Origin: Diplonema japonicum
Taxonomy: Eukaryota; Euglenozoa; Diplonemea; Diplonemida; Diplonemidae
Direction: 5' to 3'
Length of the DNA: 64,000 bases
Assembly: GCA_964019335.1 (NCBI GenBank)
Contig: OZ025662.1
Coordinates: 310,001 to 374,000 of the forward strand
Shown here one piece after another: positions 51,736 through 60,629 of the stretch. The translations under genes were made by a program, and so were the position numbers. Each line of letters opens with the position of its first letter. Position 1 is the stretch's first letter. The notes under the pieces are model-generated. The model did no database searches, had not been told where the DNA came from, and worked only from the letters and a program-made list of their open reading frames with translations.

Positions 51736-51841
51736 AAAGGGGGATGGTGTGCGTGTGTGTAGGAAAAAAAAGGGTTTTTTTTGTGGGTTTGGTTTGTTAT
51801 TATACACATCCGGGGGGTGGTGGTGGGGAAAGGAGGAAGAA

Positions 51842-51900
<59 letters not shown>

Positions 51901-52059
51901 ACCCCCTGTTTCTTCCGTCGTGCGGTTGGCTTGCCTATGTTTTTTTTTTTTTTTTTTTTTTCTCTTCTTTTTTTTTTCTCTTTTTTTTATTTGTCCAGTC
52001 TATATAAAAAAGAGGGGGGCGAAAAAAAAAAAAGAAAGGAAAAAAAAAGAGAAAAAAAA
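51736..52059. other. Intergenic spacer with A56 run
   Basis: It contains an uninterrupted run of about 56 A (51843-51898), T runs (51939-51960), and an A-rich leader up to the next ATG. No gene is seen. Confidence 0.6.
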
Positions 52060-53523
52060 ATGCATTCCCACAGACCCACAAGAAGAGGGGCGAGTAAAGA
52101 GAGAAAATCTGCACCCAAACGGTCAAGCAGCAGCGGAGGCGGGGCTCCTCGCGGCGACGACTGTTTCAAAGTAACCTGGTCGGTCGTAGGGCTGGGCTTC
52201 GTCCTCGGGATGCTCAGCATGCTGGCCCTGGGCGAGCTGGAACCAAAACCCCCGGCGTTTGTGTGCCCTTCAAATATCGAAGTCAAAAGCTTGGTAAACT
52301 CTGTAGGGCAAGGGAAATACTATGAGAATCTGCTGAGAATCGGGATGGACAGAGTCGATATTATTGCATCATCGACCTTTGCGGACGTCGAAGATATACA
52401 CATGAAACCATATCATTGGGCGGTTTTAAAGGCGGAAGCTGTCCGGCATATCACCCACAAGAAGATATCAATAGCGACATTACTACGAGGGGAGAACATC
52501 AAAGCAGCAGGTTTACAAACAAAACTCACTCCATCTCCCGACACCGAGCAGTCCGACAACTTCTACAACATCGAACCAGATAAGTATTTTCAGTACATTT
52601 TGGCACCCGTTACCATCACAACTGTTTGCACGGGAACGTTAATGCAAAGGCTTGGGACTCTATTCAACGCTGCGGTGCTGGGGACGGCCTTGAAGGCTAA
52701 TCTTCACATTATATGGATAAGCGACAATGAATGTTCGGTTAAAATTTCGTCGATTTTAAAAGTTTCGAAAACTGTTTCCTACTCCGTTGGCCCGCCTGAC
52801 CGAGCCCTCGCATCGATTTTTTACAATGCAGGCGTTTTGGATGATCACTTCACAGGTGTGTTTGTGTACCCAAAGTCACCTATTGCTGGGTTGATACCAA
52901 TCGATAAACCTGCCGATGGACCTTCTTCATTATGGAGAACTTCAAATGCAAGAAATATGTCATTGGGACACGACAGCGAGATAGTACAGTGGGTAAAAAG
53001 TCGGTTGAAGTCGGATTTAAAAACGCATATTCTGCATCAAACGGACGAAATTGCTCCTGGAGTTTCAATGGATGCTGTGAAGGAGGCCACTGCGCATTAT
53101 GGATTGCGAGCGTCGCAGGATGTCTTAAATCTGGTGAAGAGGATGACGCGAGTTAACGATATCACGCAGTTTAACATGTTGCCTGTGTACGACATCGATT
53201 TGCCGAAGGTTCGTGCGGAAGATGTGTTGTCAAAAAAGATTTTGGTGTTATCGTCACCGAATGGTGCCTTGTCTCCCTCTTCTCTTCCAACAGGCGTCAC
53301 CAACGTAACGGTGATTCCATCGATTTTTAACGCCTCCCACTCCCACACTCTCGAAGCTACTGACTTGTACCTCTTCTCCTCTGCCGCTTTGCTCGCACAC
53401 CACACGCTGCAAGTTTTCGAACCCAGTGATCTTACTCCGTCTACCGCACCCAAGAGTGAGCAAGTATTGGCTGCCATCCTCTGCCCCTCTGGCTTAATGT
53501 GCCCCGATTATGTTTTGCCTTGA
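52060..53523 (+). CDS. Type II membrane protein, possible Golgi glycosyltransferase
   Basis: 487 residues. A basic cytoplasmic tail (about 40 residues) is followed by one hydrophobic anchor (VTWSVVGLGFVLGMLSML, about residues 44-62) and a long lumenal domain: type II topology. The segment TGTLMQRLGTLFNAAVLGTA to NLHIIWISDNECSV resembles the GNRL...A...LxxxW region of fucosyltransferase-like enzymes, where the Arg contacts GDP-sugar. That similarity is short, so the enzyme class is a guess. Sequons (NVT, NAS) occur in the C-terminal part. The start at 52060 follows an A-rich leader; reading upstream in frame is only homopolymer. Confidence 0.6.
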   Translation: MHSHRPTRRGASKERKSAPKRSSSSGGGAPRGDDCFKVTWSVVGLGFVLGMLSMLALGELEPKPPAFVCPSNIEVKSLVNSVGQGKYYENLLRIGMDRVDIIASSTFADVEDIHMKPYHWAVLKAEAVRHITHKKISIATLLRGENIKAAGLQTKLTPSPDTEQSDNFYNIEPDKYFQYILAPVTITTVCTGTLMQRLGTLFNAAVLGTALKANLHIIWISDNECSVKISSILKVSKTVSYSVGPPDRALASIFYNAGVLDDHFTGVFVYPKSPIAGLIPIDKPADGPSSLWRTSNARNMSLGHDSEIVQWVKSRLKSDLKTHILHQTDEIAPGVSMDAVKEATAHYGLRASQDVLNLVKRMTRVNDITQFNMLPVYDIDLPKVRAEDVLSKKILVLSSPNGALSPSSLPTGVTNVTVIPSIFNASHSHTLEATDLYLFSSAALLAHHTLQVFEPSDLTPSTAPKSEQVLAAILCPSGLMCPDYVLP

Positions 53524-53533
53524 TTTTTTTTTT

Positions 53534-53573
<40 letters not shown>

Positions 53574-53639
53574 TCTCCGAAGTAAGCGGGTTTAAGGGGG
53601 TTTACGGGGAATGGGATTCGGATTGGGGTGGAAGGTGCA

Positions 53640-53670
<31 letters not shown>

Positions 53671-55064
53671 CTTTTTTTTATTATATTGTGCCCTCGGCGG
53701 CGTGACTTTTTGCGCTGTAACATATTTTCTTTTTCATAAGTAAAAAAAAAAAATTAAAAAAAAAAACGGAAAAAAAACGAAAGGGGTTTCTTTTTTATAC
53801 TCTTTTCAAAGAGGCACTTAGGCCAGATCACTCATCTTCCTTGCCTCTTGGGGGTGGAAGGTAGAAGGACAGGGAAAACGGCGTTTTTTTTTCTTCTTTG
53901 AGAAAGGGGTAAATTTTATATAAACTTTATGTAGATATATTGAAGGGTTAAAGAGAAAGAGAGGGATATTGATTTCTTTCATTGAACTGGCTGCTCCCTT
54001 GGAGAGTGGGGAAGTATGCAGGAGGGAAGACGAAGGAGGGGGGGCGTACTTCGGCTGGGTCACAGGAAGGTTTTTTTTTCTTTTTCTCGACGTGCTCCTC
54101 TTTTGCTTTCCTGCTCCAAGAAAAGAAAAAGGGGAAGGAAAAAAAAGTGTAGACCCCTCCTTGTTTCATTTGTTCCTTTTCTTTTTTTTGTTCTTTTCCT
54201 TCTTCATCTTTTTTTTTTCTTTTTTGACAACGACAGGCAAATCGAGGTGATTTTTTTTTTTTTCGCTTTTTTTTTTTAAACCCTTTCGTCATTTTCTTCA
54301 CATATTGACCCATTTTGCACTGGCGAAATTTCGGATTGAAAAAATAGGAGGGTTTTCATTTTTCGGCGGGCCGTTGCTAACCACTTCGTTCCTATCATAG
54401 TGAATTTACTTTTTTTATTGCAAAAAGAGTGTAATAATGAAAACCCTCATATTTCCAAAGCAGGAAAAAAGACAAAACAAAAAAAGAAAGTTCCTCGAAA
54501 TCGAACCAGTGCCTGAAATGTTTTCCAGCCATACTTGTGTGACTCAAATGACGAATGGGGATAAAAAAAAAAACGACTTACTTACCTCCAAATAAGCGCG
54601 TTTAAATTTTCGAAATTATGACACCTATTATTTTCACAACTCCAGCTCTAGTTTTGCAACGTGAAAGCTGATGAGAGAGACCACCCTGCACCCTCTCAAA
54701 AAATGGTTCAGACCCGGCGTTCCGGTGTAACTAAGCGAACTTTCTTTTTTTTTCTGAGGGGGGGGCACAGCAATCACAGAATCTTTTCTTGTTGCCTCGC
54801 GGGTACCCTACCCTCCCCCTTACCAACCAAAAAAAAAAAGAAAGAATCTTGTGTTCCAACCGCCGCGTTTTTGTGATTTTTTTTTTGAATCCTTTTTTTT
54901 CTTTTTCTTTTTTATATTTTTTTTTATTATTTATTATTCACCTTCATTTCTTTTTTTTTTTTTTTTTTTGTTTTGTTTTTTTTTCTTCTTTTTTTTAGTA
55001 CCTTTCATTTGGCTCTGGCGTCCCCCCTCCCCCCATCCTTTTTTTTTTTTGCAAATTAGTCCGG

Positions 55065-55099
<35 letters not shown>

Positions 55100-55117
55100 A
55101 AACTTTAAAAAAAAAAA
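53524..55117. other. Long intergenic spacer
   Basis: No protein gene is convincing on either strand. It contains T runs (53542-53569, 53648-53679), an inverted-repeat element at 54342-54454 (listed separately), a stretch of ordinary composition at 54480-54740, and an A run at 55062-55095. Confidence 0.45.
54342..54454. repeat. 113-bp element with terminal inverted repeats
   Basis: The left end (54342-54360) and right end (54436-54454) are complementary at 17 of 19 positions around the core GAGGGTTTTCATT. The interior is not palindromic. This is MITE-like; no clear target duplication is seen. Confidence 0.45.
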
Positions 55118-56257
55118 ATGCTTACATTGATATTATCTGCTGCCGCCCTGACAGGGGTGGCAGGCACATCGTTGTCACTGGTAATGACGGCTGATCCGGG
55201 GTACTACTCCGGCGTCAGCGAAGGGAAGTACATTCTGGCAAACATGACGAACCAAGCAAACATCAGCACCGCCCTGCCGTACTGCGCAGAGGCCGTCGAG
55301 GGCCTCGTGAGCACGGTACCAGTCTCACTGGTAACAACGGGAATCGGACACGACGCCGCCTCAGGGTGCATGATAAGTGTCATTGGCTACTACAAAGCTC
55401 GCAACGTCGAGATCAAGGATGTAATCTACATTGGAACCTCAGGATGGTCGCCCAAGGTAGGAGGCATGTTCAATCCGGAAACGGACCCAGAGTGCAAGGC
55501 TCCTGTAGTACCTGATGCGTCACAATTGGTTAATGTTGGCGATGTTTGTATATCGCCAGTGTCGTTTTTGCTGAACTGCGGTTTTTGCGAATGGAATGAA
55601 GGGTTCGAGGGAGGTCAATGCGCCTCACCGGCGTGTGCCAGCCACGACCAGTCCACTGTTTTCGGACAGTGTGATTTTTATACCCCCGACACACAGCTTT
55701 CTGACCAGCTTATCGCGGCTTCTAAACAGGTGCGTTTCCCTGCGATGAACAATAAGCTGTCTGGTTATGTCGGGAAGTACTGGGCTGCAACCTGGCAAGG
55801 GTTGGGTATATCCTCGTCTTCCACACCTACCCCCACACCCACCATTCACGATTACAACTCATGTGGGGAAGCTGCTTCCTACAACCTTTGGAAGGGTCTT
55901 CCCAAGGATTTCCAATGTAGAAAATACCTTGCAAACATTCTTTCCAAGATGCATGGTAAGGCTGTAACTCCATCTGAGGTAACCTGTGTAAGCGCTATGG
56001 AGGGGCCTGGGTGGATGCGCTGGCTTCTTAAGGAGGCCACGCAAGGTGGGAACATCCCCTTTGTCGGGCTTCGTGGAGCGTCGAATTACGATTCTTGGCC
56101 GCTTGTCAGGGCTGCTGATGGAAAGATGACCACCGACAACAACTGGCTTCCGGGTAATGGCACAGAAGACTTCACCCTTGAGGGGTACCACTATGCTATC
56201 AGAACCACCACCTCCATTGTGTTGCAGCACTTTAGCAACATTGGTAAGGCACTGTGA
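55118..56257 (+). CDS. Secreted nucleoside phosphorylase-like protein (PNP/UDP family)
   Basis: 379 residues with an N-terminal signal peptide (MLTLILSAAALTGVAGTS). The PNP_UDP fold is suggested by LVTTGIGHDAASGCMI (phosphate/ribose loop), DVIYIGTSGWSPKVGG (strand with GT-x-G), and the late VSAMEGPGW and GNIPFVGLRGASNY, which correspond to the E-x-x-M-E and iPf-x-x-iR-x-x-sD motifs of nucleosidases. Extra cysteine-rich insertions (CGFCEW, CASPACASH) fit an extracellular protein, as in the plant bark-storage branch. The likely role is nucleoside salvage outside the cell, or storage. The final Asp of the motif is replaced by Asn, so activity is uncertain. Confidence 0.7.
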   Translation: MLTLILSAAALTGVAGTSLSLVMTADPGYYSGVSEGKYILANMTNQANISTALPYCAEAVEGLVSTVPVSLVTTGIGHDAASGCMISVIGYYKARNVEIKDVIYIGTSGWSPKVGGMFNPETDPECKAPVVPDASQLVNVGDVCISPVSFLLNCGFCEWNEGFEGGQCASPACASHDQSTVFGQCDFYTPDTQLSDQLIAASKQVRFPAMNNKLSGYVGKYWAATWQGLGISSSSTPTPTPTIHDYNSCGEAASYNLWKGLPKDFQCRKYLANILSKMHGKAVTPSEVTCVSAMEGPGWMRWLLKEATQGGNIPFVGLRGASNYDSWPLVRAADGKMTTDNNWLPGNGTEDFTLEGYHYAIRTTTSIVLQHFSNIGKAL

Positions 56258-56326
56258 GGAACTTGTCACGTGTTGTGATGTGAACCAAACCTTGGGAGGG
56301 AAAGAGAGATAGAAAGGTAAGATGAC

Positions 56327-56364
<38 letters not shown>

Positions 56365-56462
56365 CGCAAGAACGAGTCTTTGACTTGTGGGAACGTTGGC
56401 AACGTGTTTCGGGTTGACAAACTTCTCCAGGTTTTACCCGGCACGCACAAACAACGGCCAGT

Positions 56463-56499
<37 letters not shown>

Positions 56500-57257
56500 C
56501 TTTTTTTTTTTTTTTTATATCTGTAACGCGAATTCTTTTCCCTCTTATTTTATTGGGGACGGTGCCAAGCGAGGTTTCTGTCCGGAAGGGCATTTTTACT
56601 TGATACCCTCTGCCTTTTTTTTTTTTTTTTTTTGTTGAGAAGAACAAGAAAAAAAAAAAAAAAAAAAGAAGGAAAGAAAAAAAAAAAACTCCCCCCTCCC
56701 CCAGCTGTATGTTGGCAAAGAAACGCGTTTGAACGACGTCTCCAATAATATGGGGCGTTTCCCTAAATATTTGAAAAAAAGATTTTTTAAGGATAAAGCT
56801 TCCCGTTTCCTGCCTACATAGCCCCCTCCCTTCCCCTCCTGTTGATCTAACGAATTCAAATGACACACCCCCCAGAACGGGCACCGGGGACTAAGCTCAG
56901 CTCAGCCGGTGAGCGCAAAAACGCATACCAAGATTTTTCTTTTTTTTTTTTCGATGAATAAAAAAAAATAGAGGGAATGAAAAAAAAAAAAAAAAAAAAA
57001 AAAAACCGCCACCCTTATTTTTTTTTTCCAGCTTTGATCCTTAACAAATACGATCAAGGACTCAATCATGGACCACTCCACTTCGCCTTTCAAATAAAAT
57101 CCCTTAAAAAAAAAAAAAGCAACAAATGAAAGAAAAAGGGGAACGGGAAGGGGTTCTTATTTCTTTTATTTCTCCCCCCCTCCCTTCAAAATTTACGTTT
57201 TCTCTGGGGAGGAAAAGAAGGGGGAAAAAAAAAAGGAGGAGCCCAAAAAAAAAAAAA
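56258..57257. other. Intergenic spacer
   Basis: T runs (56327-56364, 56468-56515) and A runs are interspersed with islands of ordinary composition (56365-56466, 56520-56600). The segment 56447-56473 recurs with two changes at 57900-57926. A 6-bp stem (56882-56887 with 56906-56911) surrounds a CTCAG repeat. No gene is seen. Confidence 0.45.
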
Positions 57258-57623
57258 ATGAAAACGACGCTTTTAGCTATTGCCCTTGTGGCTTGGGTGT
57301 GCGCAGTGCGTGGGGAAGATGAAGAAGCGGTTAAAGAACCCGAATTTTTTTACTACAATTCGGTGACCAAAGAGTCCGTGTGGGATAAGCCTGCAGAGAT
57401 GGGGCACATCAGCACAGAGGAAGAACACAAAGGGGCAACCTTTTACGTGGTTGACGGCGTTTCACAATGGGAAAAACCCCACGAGTGGGACTGGGAGGTA
57501 CACAACGACAAGGAATCCGGAAAAGACTTTTACCACAACCGCCACTCTGGGGAATCCACCTGGGAGCTGCCTGCTTCCATGGCGTGGGGCGAGTACAAGA
57601 CCTCTGAGAACAAAGATCCTTAG
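57258..57623 (+). CDS. Small secreted WW-like domain protein
   Basis: 121 residues: a signal peptide (MKTTLLAIALVAWVCAVRG) then three WW-like units, FFYYNSVTKESVWDKP, TFYVVDGVSQWEKP and DFYHNRHSGESTWELP. The aromatic pairs and the terminal W-x-x-P match the second half of WW domains; the first Trp is present as EWDWEV in the last unit only. WW domains normally act in the cytosol or nucleus, so a signal-peptide version is unusual. The ATG at 57258 directly follows an A run. An upstream in-frame ATG (57126) would add a basic low-complexity leader and bury the signal, so it is less likely. Confidence 0.65.
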   Translation: MKTTLLAIALVAWVCAVRGEDEEAVKEPEFFYYNSVTKESVWDKPAEMGHISTEEEHKGATFYVVDGVSQWEKPHEWDWEVHNDKESGKDFYHNRHSGESTWELPASMAWGEYKTSENKDP

Positions 57624-57977
57624 AAAAAAAGAAAAAAAAAAAAAACCAGTATTTTTTTTTTTTAAACAGGGATTAGAGTGTTGCACTAAGATTTTTAAGC
57701 GCGCGAAATTTTCACTTTAAAAAAAAGGGGGGGGGGAAGGCAACCGTGCTCGCTTATATAAATTCCATTCACAGGGAGAAAAAAAAAAAGAAGAATCTAA
57801 AGCATTTTAATAGAGGGGGGCTTAATGTGATGGGGCACTTTTTTTTTTTATAAATTATTTCTTCCCTTCCTCCCCGCATTCTTTTTTTTTTTGACGCGTA
57901 TAAACAACGGTCAGTTCCTCTTTTTTCCCCCCTCTTCTTTGACCAAAACATTCCGCACAGTTGGGGCTTTGGGTTCG
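57624..57977. other. Intergenic spacer
   Basis: A, T and G runs. Contains the second copy of the 27-nt repeat (57900-57926), a CACAG at about 57956-57960 and then the next ATG 18 bases later. Confidence 0.5.
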
Positions 57978-60527
57978 ATGGAAGAACACGGGTTGGCGGA
58001 AGAAATCGAGCACCTCTCCAAGGTTCTAAAAAGGGAAACGGAAGCGTGCGACAAATATGGCAACATGATGGCTCGGCTGCTGGGTGAGCGTTCTGCCCAG
58101 ATGTCACCTAAACGGAATACTGGGGAAAACATGTCACCCAAACTGCAGAAGCAAGCAGAACAGTTCTTTTACAGCCCGATAAGAGAAAGAGAAGTGAGAG
58201 CAACGTGCAGGAGAAACCAGTGCCCTGCCCACAACCCGAACAGCGGATACACCGGGAGGGCCGTCTCACCACTGAGAGGGTTGGGTGCGAAGAGTGTCTC
58301 GCCAAAAAGAAAAAAGAAAAAGTTGCACAGCGAACCTGTGATGCCCTTGATGCACACCCCTCCACCTCTTCCTCCTGCGTTGTCGCCTCTCGGGGAGGAT
58401 ACGCCCCCAGATAGCCCTCCCAGTGTCGCTGTGCTCACCCCACCCGACCTTCTTGTTGTCGATGAGATCACCAATGCAGAAGAGTGGTCGCAGTCCGACC
58501 CGGACTCGCCGAGCCTTCTCTCCGAGCCGCGTAGTGAAGTTCAAGAAGACGACTCTACGTTAACCCCCCTCACCCCCGCCACTCCACCCACTCAAGCTGT
58601 CCTTCATGACGAACACGTCGCCAGAGACTTCTTGCAAGACACCGCCTGCGTCACTCTTGAGTCCTTCGCCCCCCAGGCCGCATTCCTTCACCGATACGCT
58701 GTTTTAACAGAAAATTGCAACCGTGAACGGTCCATGCTGTGTGAGTGGTGGGAGAGCGAGCTGGGGCACATTGCACATGGGTTCCAAGCCACAGCCTCAG
58801 CATGGGACACGCTGACGAAGACAAGCATAAGAGACGTTGTCATCACAGAGGCGGCGTGCAAGGTGGAGGCGTGTTACTATAGAGGCAGGGATAAAATAAG
58901 TTGTGAGGAAGCTGCTGAGAGGAATGACATGGTGATCGGGTTCGGGGCTGGCAGAAAATGGGTAGAACAGAGGGAGCTTGTCATGGCAACGGAGGAGACA
59001 GCACGGGCCCTCATCGGGAGGGTCCAGTTCGTGGCATTGGAGAACTGCTTGCGGGAGATGCGTGCCTTCAAAGCCTCTCAGGCCACGCTCTCCGTCAACG
59101 CGGGCACTCTGGGCTCACACGAGTGCTACGCTAGGAAGGACATCAAGAACTTCGAGACGCTCCTCCGGAACACTCTCTTGCAACAGCTCAATAGGGACCT
59201 CAAACGCAGCTGCACCCTGGCCTTCCATGAGAGCGTGCAAAACTTATACAACCAAGAGGCCTTGCATTTCAGGGTACTCTTGCAAGATATGCATTCCTCC
59301 TTGCACCACGTTGCTGCACTGAAAGACGACTTTTACGTTCTTAAAGCACAGCAGCGAAAAGCAAGGCAGGAGGTGGAGCAGCGATACTGGCTGGAGACCA
59401 ACGAACTCATGCGGGGCTTCACGAACTCCAACGAGCTTGTGCTACTCATCGAGCAGGCGAAACACGCCAACGACAGAGAGGAGAGGATGTCACGTGCGCA
59501 CGTGGAGCACGAGTTCAACTTAAAGATGAAGCGCATCATCATCCTGTGGGAGCAGTCCATCCACGCCATGCAGTTCACCGCAAGGAAGAAACAAGACTTA
59601 GAAAAAGAAGAGTGCACCACTCGTGAGAAGCTCTTCGCCTCATGGATGGAGGGTGCGAACGGGGTGCTGACAACGTTCTTGCTGCAAGACTACTGGCGGG
59701 TCAGGTCAGAAGTGACGTGCGAGATGAACACAGCATCGATGGAACTGGTGGGGCTGCTGGGGAAACTGAACACACGCCAGGCGGCACTGCTGGATGCACT
59801 GAGCATAATTGAGTCTTCAGAAGATATCGACCGTGATGCCATTGAGAATGCAGAGCTGGAGGGCAGACTTGAGATCGAAGAAGTGAACGAGCTGTTCTCG
59901 CAACGCTTTTCCGCTTCGCATGCGATGAAGATGCTGGTCACAGTGGAGTCAAAAGAGCGACGCTCGTTGGAGTGGCATGAGGTGGCTCTGCGGAACGCGC
60001 TGATCCAGTACAACAGCAACGGGAGGGGTGCCATTGAGGACAGGCGGCGGACGACAGCGACATCAGAGAAGATTATGCAGATGGAGAGTGGGAACACACC
60101 CGGAGAGAGGGGAGCCGCGATGCTGCTCGGGTCATCATCGCCAGAGCCACGTGCACAAACGGGCGAAATGGAGGGGCTCATTGATAGGCTGGGTGGTGTG
60201 ACAAGCAAACTGAGGTCGCACGTTTCACAAATACCAGAGGCATCCCCTGGAGACCCTGGGAACACCTGGCCCCCCTTCAAAATCATAAAAGAGCTGCACA
60301 CTATCTACTCACAAGACATGACCCTCCCACAACTGTCCTCCGATTTGCAAGCCGTCATCCAGACCGTCGTGGGACAGGGCTACCTCTCGAAGGATAATGA
60401 TATGTGCATCTCTCACCTCTCTGCCAACATGCTGCAGCAGATGAACGCCGTCGACCAGGAAATAGCCACCAACGCTGCAGGGTCCTTCCACCGTGTCTAC
60501 GCGCTGCTTAGCATGCTAGTTAGATGA
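57978..60527 (+). CDS. Large coiled-coil protein of unknown function
   Basis: 849 residues in one exon. The first 210 residues are disordered, with repeated MSPK-type and Pro-rich segments (HTPPPLPPALSPLGED) that look like proline-directed phosphorylation sites. Residues 220-690 are mostly long amphipathic helices with Arg/Glu/Gln-rich heptads (KDDFYVLKAQQRKARQEVEQ), followed by a loosely ordered Gly/Ser stretch and a helical C-terminus. No domain is recognised. Size and make-up suggest a cytoskeletal or basal-body structural protein, which is inference only. Confidence 0.65.
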   Translation: MEEHGLAEEIEHLSKVLKRETEACDKYGNMMARLLGERSAQMSPKRNTGENMSPKLQKQAEQFFYSPIREREVRATCRRNQCPAHNPNSGYTGRAVSPLRGLGAKSVSPKRKKKKLHSEPVMPLMHTPPPLPPALSPLGEDTPPDSPPSVAVLTPPDLLVVDEITNAEEWSQSDPDSPSLLSEPRSEVQEDDSTLTPLTPATPPTQAVLHDEHVARDFLQDTACVTLESFAPQAAFLHRYAVLTENCNRERSMLCEWWESELGHIAHGFQATASAWDTLTKTSIRDVVITEAACKVEACYYRGRDKISCEEAAERNDMVIGFGAGRKWVEQRELVMATEETARALIGRVQFVALENCLREMRAFKASQATLSVNAGTLGSHECYARKDIKNFETLLRNTLLQQLNRDLKRSCTLAFHESVQNLYNQEALHFRVLLQDMHSSLHHVAALKDDFYVLKAQQRKARQEVEQRYWLETNELMRGFTNSNELVLLIEQAKHANDREERMSRAHVEHEFNLKMKRIIILWEQSIHAMQFTARKKQDLEKEECTTREKLFASWMEGANGVLTTFLLQDYWRVRSEVTCEMNTASMELVGLLGKLNTRQAALLDALSIIESSEDIDRDAIENAELEGRLEIEEVNELFSQRFSASHAMKMLVTVESKERRSLEWHEVALRNALIQYNSNGRGAIEDRRRTTATSEKIMQMESGNTPGERGAAMLLGSSSPEPRAQTGEMEGLIDRLGGVTSKLRSHVSQIPEASPGDPGNTWPPFKIIKELHTIYSQDMTLPQLSSDLQAVIQTVVGQGYLSKDNDMCISHLSANMLQQMNAVDQEIATNAAGSFHRVYALLSMLVR

Positions 60528-60629
60528 GAGTTTTCTTCTTTTTATTTTTCTCAACCCCCCCCCCCACTGTTTTTTCTTCTTTTCCAATGTATGTTGATAT
60601 ACCTGTAGTGTACTTGGTTCCCTCTTGCC

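Noticed and set aside
51781-52059. N-terminal extension of the type II membrane protein
   Set aside because: The frame before the ATG at 52060 consists of poly-Lys and poly-Phe encoded by the A56 and T runs.
54664-54705. CTGATGA followed by a GAGAG/CTCTC stem, resembling a hammerhead ribozyme core or a C-box snoRNA
   Set aside because: The essential G of the GAAA after the stem is missing (C then A run), and no terminal stem or matching D box is placed correctly.
55859-56884. A 341-codon - strand frame across the spacer after the phosphorylase gene
   Set aside because: Mostly poly-Lys and Phe from homopolymers plus antisense of the phosphorylase gene.
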